A stretch of 64,000 nt of DNA, taken from contig NC_026657.2 in assembly GCF_000004075.3 (NCBI RefSeq), positions 33,590,732 through 33,654,731 of the forward strand. The letters run 5' to 3'. This DNA comes from Cucumis sativus (lineage: Eukaryota > Streptophyta > Magnoliopsida > Cucurbitales > Cucurbitaceae). Under the pieces are notes generated by a model, which was not told where the DNA came from, made no database searches, and was given only the letters and a program-made list of their open reading frames with translations. The translations under genes were made by a program, and so were the position numbers. Shown here in pieces: positions 60,461-64,000 of this stretch (within the stretch, counting starts at the first letter, position 1; the number at the start of each line of letters is the position of its first letter).

Positions 60461-60533
60461 GGGGATGTAGCTCAAATGGTAGAGCGCTTGCTTTGCATGC
60501 AAGAGGCACAGTGTTCGATCCCCTGCATCTCCA
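60461..60533 (+). tRNA. tRNA-Ala (anticodon TGC)
   Basis: The 73-nt sequence folds as a standard tRNA. The acceptor stem is GGGGATG with CATCTCC (one G-T pair) and discriminator A. The D arm is GCTC...GAGC. The anticodon stem is CTTGC/GCAAG around loop TTTGCAT, giving anticodon TGC. The T arm is CAGTG-TTCGATC-CCCTG, with one T-C mismatch in its stem where nuclear tRNA-Ala normally has a G-C pair. It has no intron and no encoded CCA. A CAA triplet lies just upstream, and a T6 run follows directly, both usual for plant polymerase III genes. The T-stem mismatch makes decay a possibility. Confidence 0.9.
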
Positions 60534-60534
60534 C

Positions 60535-60540
60535 TTTTTT
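60535..60540 (+). terminator. RNA polymerase III terminator of tRNA-Ala
   Basis: TTTTTT begins two bases after the discriminator base of the tRNA, the normal polymerase III stop signal. Confidence 0.75.
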
Positions 60541-60730
60541 CATTTATCATTTTGTAATGTGATGAAAGCATGTGCTTGTAGTTGTGAAATTTATAATATA
60601 GAAACTTAAACAAGTTGATAAGAATTAAATTATAAAAGATCATAATCGACATATCACAGTGTTAACGTTGGAGGTTCAAGAATACTATAAGAGTAATATG
60701 ACTTCAATATCAGACTCTTTCTTTTTGCTT

Positions 60731-63700
60731 CTACTCCTCATCAATTTTCATGTTAGAATCAATCTCACACTTCAACCTTTTGGGAATTTGGTATGAATTT
60801 TTCAATCCTTCATCATCATTCTCGTCAAAACCTCTCTTGCTCCCAACTTCTCCATCCTTTTCACTTACATTTTCATCTTGGTTATCCACGACGACATCAT
60901 CATCATTAGAGGTGGATGCAAACTCTAACATTGTTTGATCGACATACTTGTCAAACACAAGCGAGATGCCAATTTTCTTCACGGTGATTTCAGCACCGAA
61001 ATCAACGATGATCTCGACTTCATCGCCAGGTTCCATCTTGAAGGCTTTGTTAGATAAATGGCCTTGCCACAAGTGATCTTGAGTTGACATTATTACATCA
61101 TTGGTAAGAGGTTTGTTGGTTGTAATGGAAGATTTTGTGTAATTAATGACTGATAAACTTGGAAGGTCAGTTGAGACTGTGTTGTTAAAACAAGAACAGT
61201 AAACTATGCAAACAATGAAGCCTTCTAAATTGGAATTATTATACTGAGGCAATTCTAAAAATATTGAGTGACCTTCATCTTTGTATGCAAACCAATCTGG
61301 AACTTCTTTGCCTGGAAGACATACTCCTCCAAATCCACTAACTGTCCATCCCTTTCAAATCAAAACAAAACGATGTTTATTTTAGTTATTCTAATTTTGT
61401 GTTCGTTTTCAATTAATAAAGAGAGAGAGATTAGAACCTGTAGAATGGTATCCTTGAAGGAATTGGACATGTTGCTACATCCTTCCATGTGAATAACTCT
61501 AATAGAATCCAATAATTTGTCCAAGCCAGGAATCTCCATAAGTTTAGGACAATTACTCATAGACAAAGATCCCATTTTCTTCACATTAGACAAATCTGAA
61601 GTCCTTTCCAATGAAGTACAGTTTGATGCATACAATGAACTCAAATGTGGTGGCAAATTTGGTATAAATTGAAGTTCAGGGCAATTATCCAACAAAAGTG
61701 TCTCAAGTTTCAAAAGGCCACTGATAGTTGATGGCAAACTGTGGAATAAATTCTCACTCAAATCCAATTCTCTCAAAGAACTCAAACTCCCGATATCTTT
61801 TGGAATTGTGTTATTTGACAAGTTACAATTTTTAAGGCATAATTTTCTTAAGGAGTTTAAGCCTTGTAATGAAGAAGGGAGAAGAATTGATGTGTAGTTT
61901 TGAGATAATTTCTTTGGTGAAATCCAAGACCAAATCATTGAAGAGAATGATGATTTTGATGGTGACCCTTTGCACCCACATAAAGATAAATATTTGAGGT
62001 TTTTTAAGTTTATAATTGTGTTAGGGATTTTTTGGATTGGTGTGTTATCAGCTATTAGAGTTATTAATGATGTAATTTCGCCTAAATCTTCTGGCAAACT
62101 ATTGAGCTTTGAACAACCTGAAATAATGAGAGTTTGTAAGGATTTTAAGTTTGAGAAACTATTTGGAAGTGAATTGAGGGATTTGCAATCTTTTAAGTTT
62201 AGGGAAATGAGGGCTTTTAATTCTCCAATTGTAGGGTGCAATTCAATCAAATTCTTGCAGTCTTTGAGGCTGAGTATCTCTAGATTGGGGAGTTTGGAGA
62301 AGTTTGGAGTGTGGGTTAAGTAATGAGAATGGCCTAGATTAAGAAACTTCAAATTCTTGAGAAACTGCATGTTCACACAACAGAGAACAAAGAGATCAGG
62401 AAAAATCGTTAATTGAGAAGAAAATGGCATTGCTATGATGCTATAATAACAGTGATTAATCCAAAATGTTAAAGTTGATAAGTTACGGTAAATTCAATAA
62501 TATCAACACTACTTTAACAGTAGCAGTGAAAAAGACTCATTGAAAGAATCTGATTTGGCTATATTCTAGGTATAGAACCAAAGTAAAACATTTTAATTCA
62601 ACAGTAAAATGTGTACCTTAGACTCCTTCCAAAAGAATCTGATTTGGCTATATCTCAAGTCCATAGCAACCAATTTGTCCATATGAAATTCTTTAGGCAA
62701 AAACTTCAAAGGAAATCCGTGCCAACAAACCCATCTTATCTCTTCAGAAATATGCTTGAAATCTCCATTTACATCAACAAAATTAAGTTGAAGTAACCTC
62801 AATTTTTGCATTTCATTAAATGCTTTTGTGCTCAACTTCTGCTTGCTAAATCTTGGCAACTTCAAACTTAGGCCTTCAGTTGCATCAGTTCCCTAAACCA
62901 ATGAAATAAAAAATATTAAGCTTAAAAATACAATTGGATCAACTTAAATAGGACTTTCTTTTCTTACCTTTTGTCTTGTAAGAACAGAAAGCACTTCCTC
63001 ATGAAGAAAAAGTCTTGAATGTCTCTCAGGGTATTTTGGAAAATTTTCACGAACAATTTCTCTCCCCATATCTCTTAACAAATCATGCATCATTAATCTG
63101 TTTTTGTCTCCAATTGTTAATAGACATCTTTGAAGAAGAACACTAATTCCGATTCTTGGAAAAAATCCACACCCATCTAATATTTGTTCAACGTAGTTTC
63201 TTTCCATTCCAATAAAGAAACATGACACGTCGAGAAATATATCTTTGTAAGTATGATCGTTTAGCCCATCAAAGCTTATTTTAAGCTTTTTTTGAATTTG
63301 ATCGTTTGGGATTTTCTTCAATTTCTTCAGTGTATCTTCCCATTCTTCTCTACTTCTACCAAAAAGGAAAGAACCCAACACTTCGAGAGCTAATGGCAAT
63401 CCTCCACAATAAGTGATCACTTGTTTCGAAAGTTGATGAAAGGTTTCTGATGGATAACTATTGCGAAAAGCATGCCAACTAAAGAGTTCAAGTGCTTCAT
63501 CGTCATCCATTTCATCGATGGAACAAATTTCGTCTACTTCAAGCTGATTTAGCAGATGTCGATCTCGAGTTGTTATGATAATTCTACTACCTGAAGCAAA
63601 CAAATCACGAGTTGTTGCTAATGCAGTTAACTGGCTTAAGTCGTCTACATCGTCTAATATCAGAAGAAGCCTTTTGCAACGAAGTCTTTCTTGCAACACT

Positions 63701-64000
63701 GCGATTCCTTGGTCGATGTTTCCAAGATTGATGTTGGTAGAATTTGTGATGGAAGAGAGGAGTTGTTTTTGTAAGTGAATTAGATTGGAGGTTTCAGCTT
63801 TGATATTGGAAAGGAAACATTTGGCTTCAAAGTTGTGATAAAGCTGGTTGTAAAGTGCTTTTGCAACGGTGGTTTTACCCAGTCCTCCCATCCCCAAAAT
63901 TCCTACAAATCTAACATCATTTGAACCAATATGAAGATGTGATAAAAGAAGTTTGAGTCTTGATTCAATTCCCACTGGATAAAGAGCTATGAATAAGTAT
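60731..64000 (-). CDS. TIR-NBS-LRR disease resistance protein, 5' part outside the window
   Basis: Intracellular immune receptor of the TNL class, truncated by the window edge, so the TIR exon is not seen. Visible exons: edge to 62968, 62892-62617, 62364-61438 and 61351-60731, all in phase 0. The NB-ARC begins after ALYPVGIESRL and holds P-loop GMGGLGKTT, kinase-2 LLLILDDVDD, RNBS-B GSRIIITTRD, GLPL as CGGLPLALEVLGS, RNBS-D FLDVSCFFIGM and MHD as LMMHDLLRDMG. The aspartate ending kinase-2 is typical of TNLs. Leucine-rich repeats follow in the next two exons, in blocks such as LKFLNLGHSHYLTHTPNFSK. The last exon has the post-LRR C-JID domain (VCLPGKEVPDWF...GHSIFLELP), then a Glu/Asp-rich tail with a KRGFDENDDE stretch and PKRLKCE near the end. 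No frame breaks are seen in the visible part, so it looks functional. Confidence 0.92.

Overview
This is eudicot plant nuclear DNA: AT-rich intergenic DNA, multi-exon genes with GT-AG introns, transposon debris, AT microsatellites and one nuclear-type tRNA gene. A cucurbit is my impression from the style of the repeats and the resistance gene, but nothing here proves the family. I see no operon-like or prokaryotic organisation.

Layout. 0-5 kb: a decayed LINE reverse-transcriptase remnant, then a small unrecognised gene on the minus strand. 5.7-7.7 kb (+): augmin subunit HAUS1/AUG1. 9.9-14 kb (-): a PTEN phosphatase. 15.2-16.1 kb (-): a broken acyl-lipid delta-9 desaturase pseudogene. 17.9-20.8 kb (-): translation initiation factor eIF3i. 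21.9-25.7 kb (-): TAF15-type RRM/RanBP2 zinc-finger protein. 27.8-29 kb (-): a mitochondrial PPR protein. About 30 kb (-): a fragment of an isopropylmalate synthase gene. 32.3-33.6 kb (+): a MIXTA-like R2R3-MYB. 33.6-41.3 kb: a gene desert with microsatellites and tandem duplications. 41.8-46.2 kb (+): cystathionine gamma-synthase with the MTO1 arrest peptide. 48.2-50.7 kb (+): a short-chain dehydrogenase. 51.8-52.9 kb (-): a PLDRP1-like repetitive, probably disordered protein. 53.8-55.9 kb (-): a DUF1997 protein. 56.7-59.3 kb (+): a CHX cation/H+ antiporter, divergent from the DUF1997 gene. 60.46 kb (+): tRNA-Ala(TGC). 60.7-64 kb (-): a TNL resistance gene running off the window edge.

The genes belong to unrelated pathways (microtubule nucleation, phosphoinositide signalling, translation, transcription, organelle RNA, methionine synthesis, ion transport, immunity). 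No functional cluster is evident. Exon structures were assembled by hand from splice signals and reading-frame continuity. For every gene called complete, the exon sum is a multiple of three and ends in a stop codon.

I did not find a convincing undescribed multi-gene system. The best leads are the MTO1 translational-arrest peptide in CGS1, an apparent loss of a usually acidic residue in the CHX transporter, a small unrecognised helical protein, two gene-fragment pseudogenes, and several short repeat families lodged in introns.
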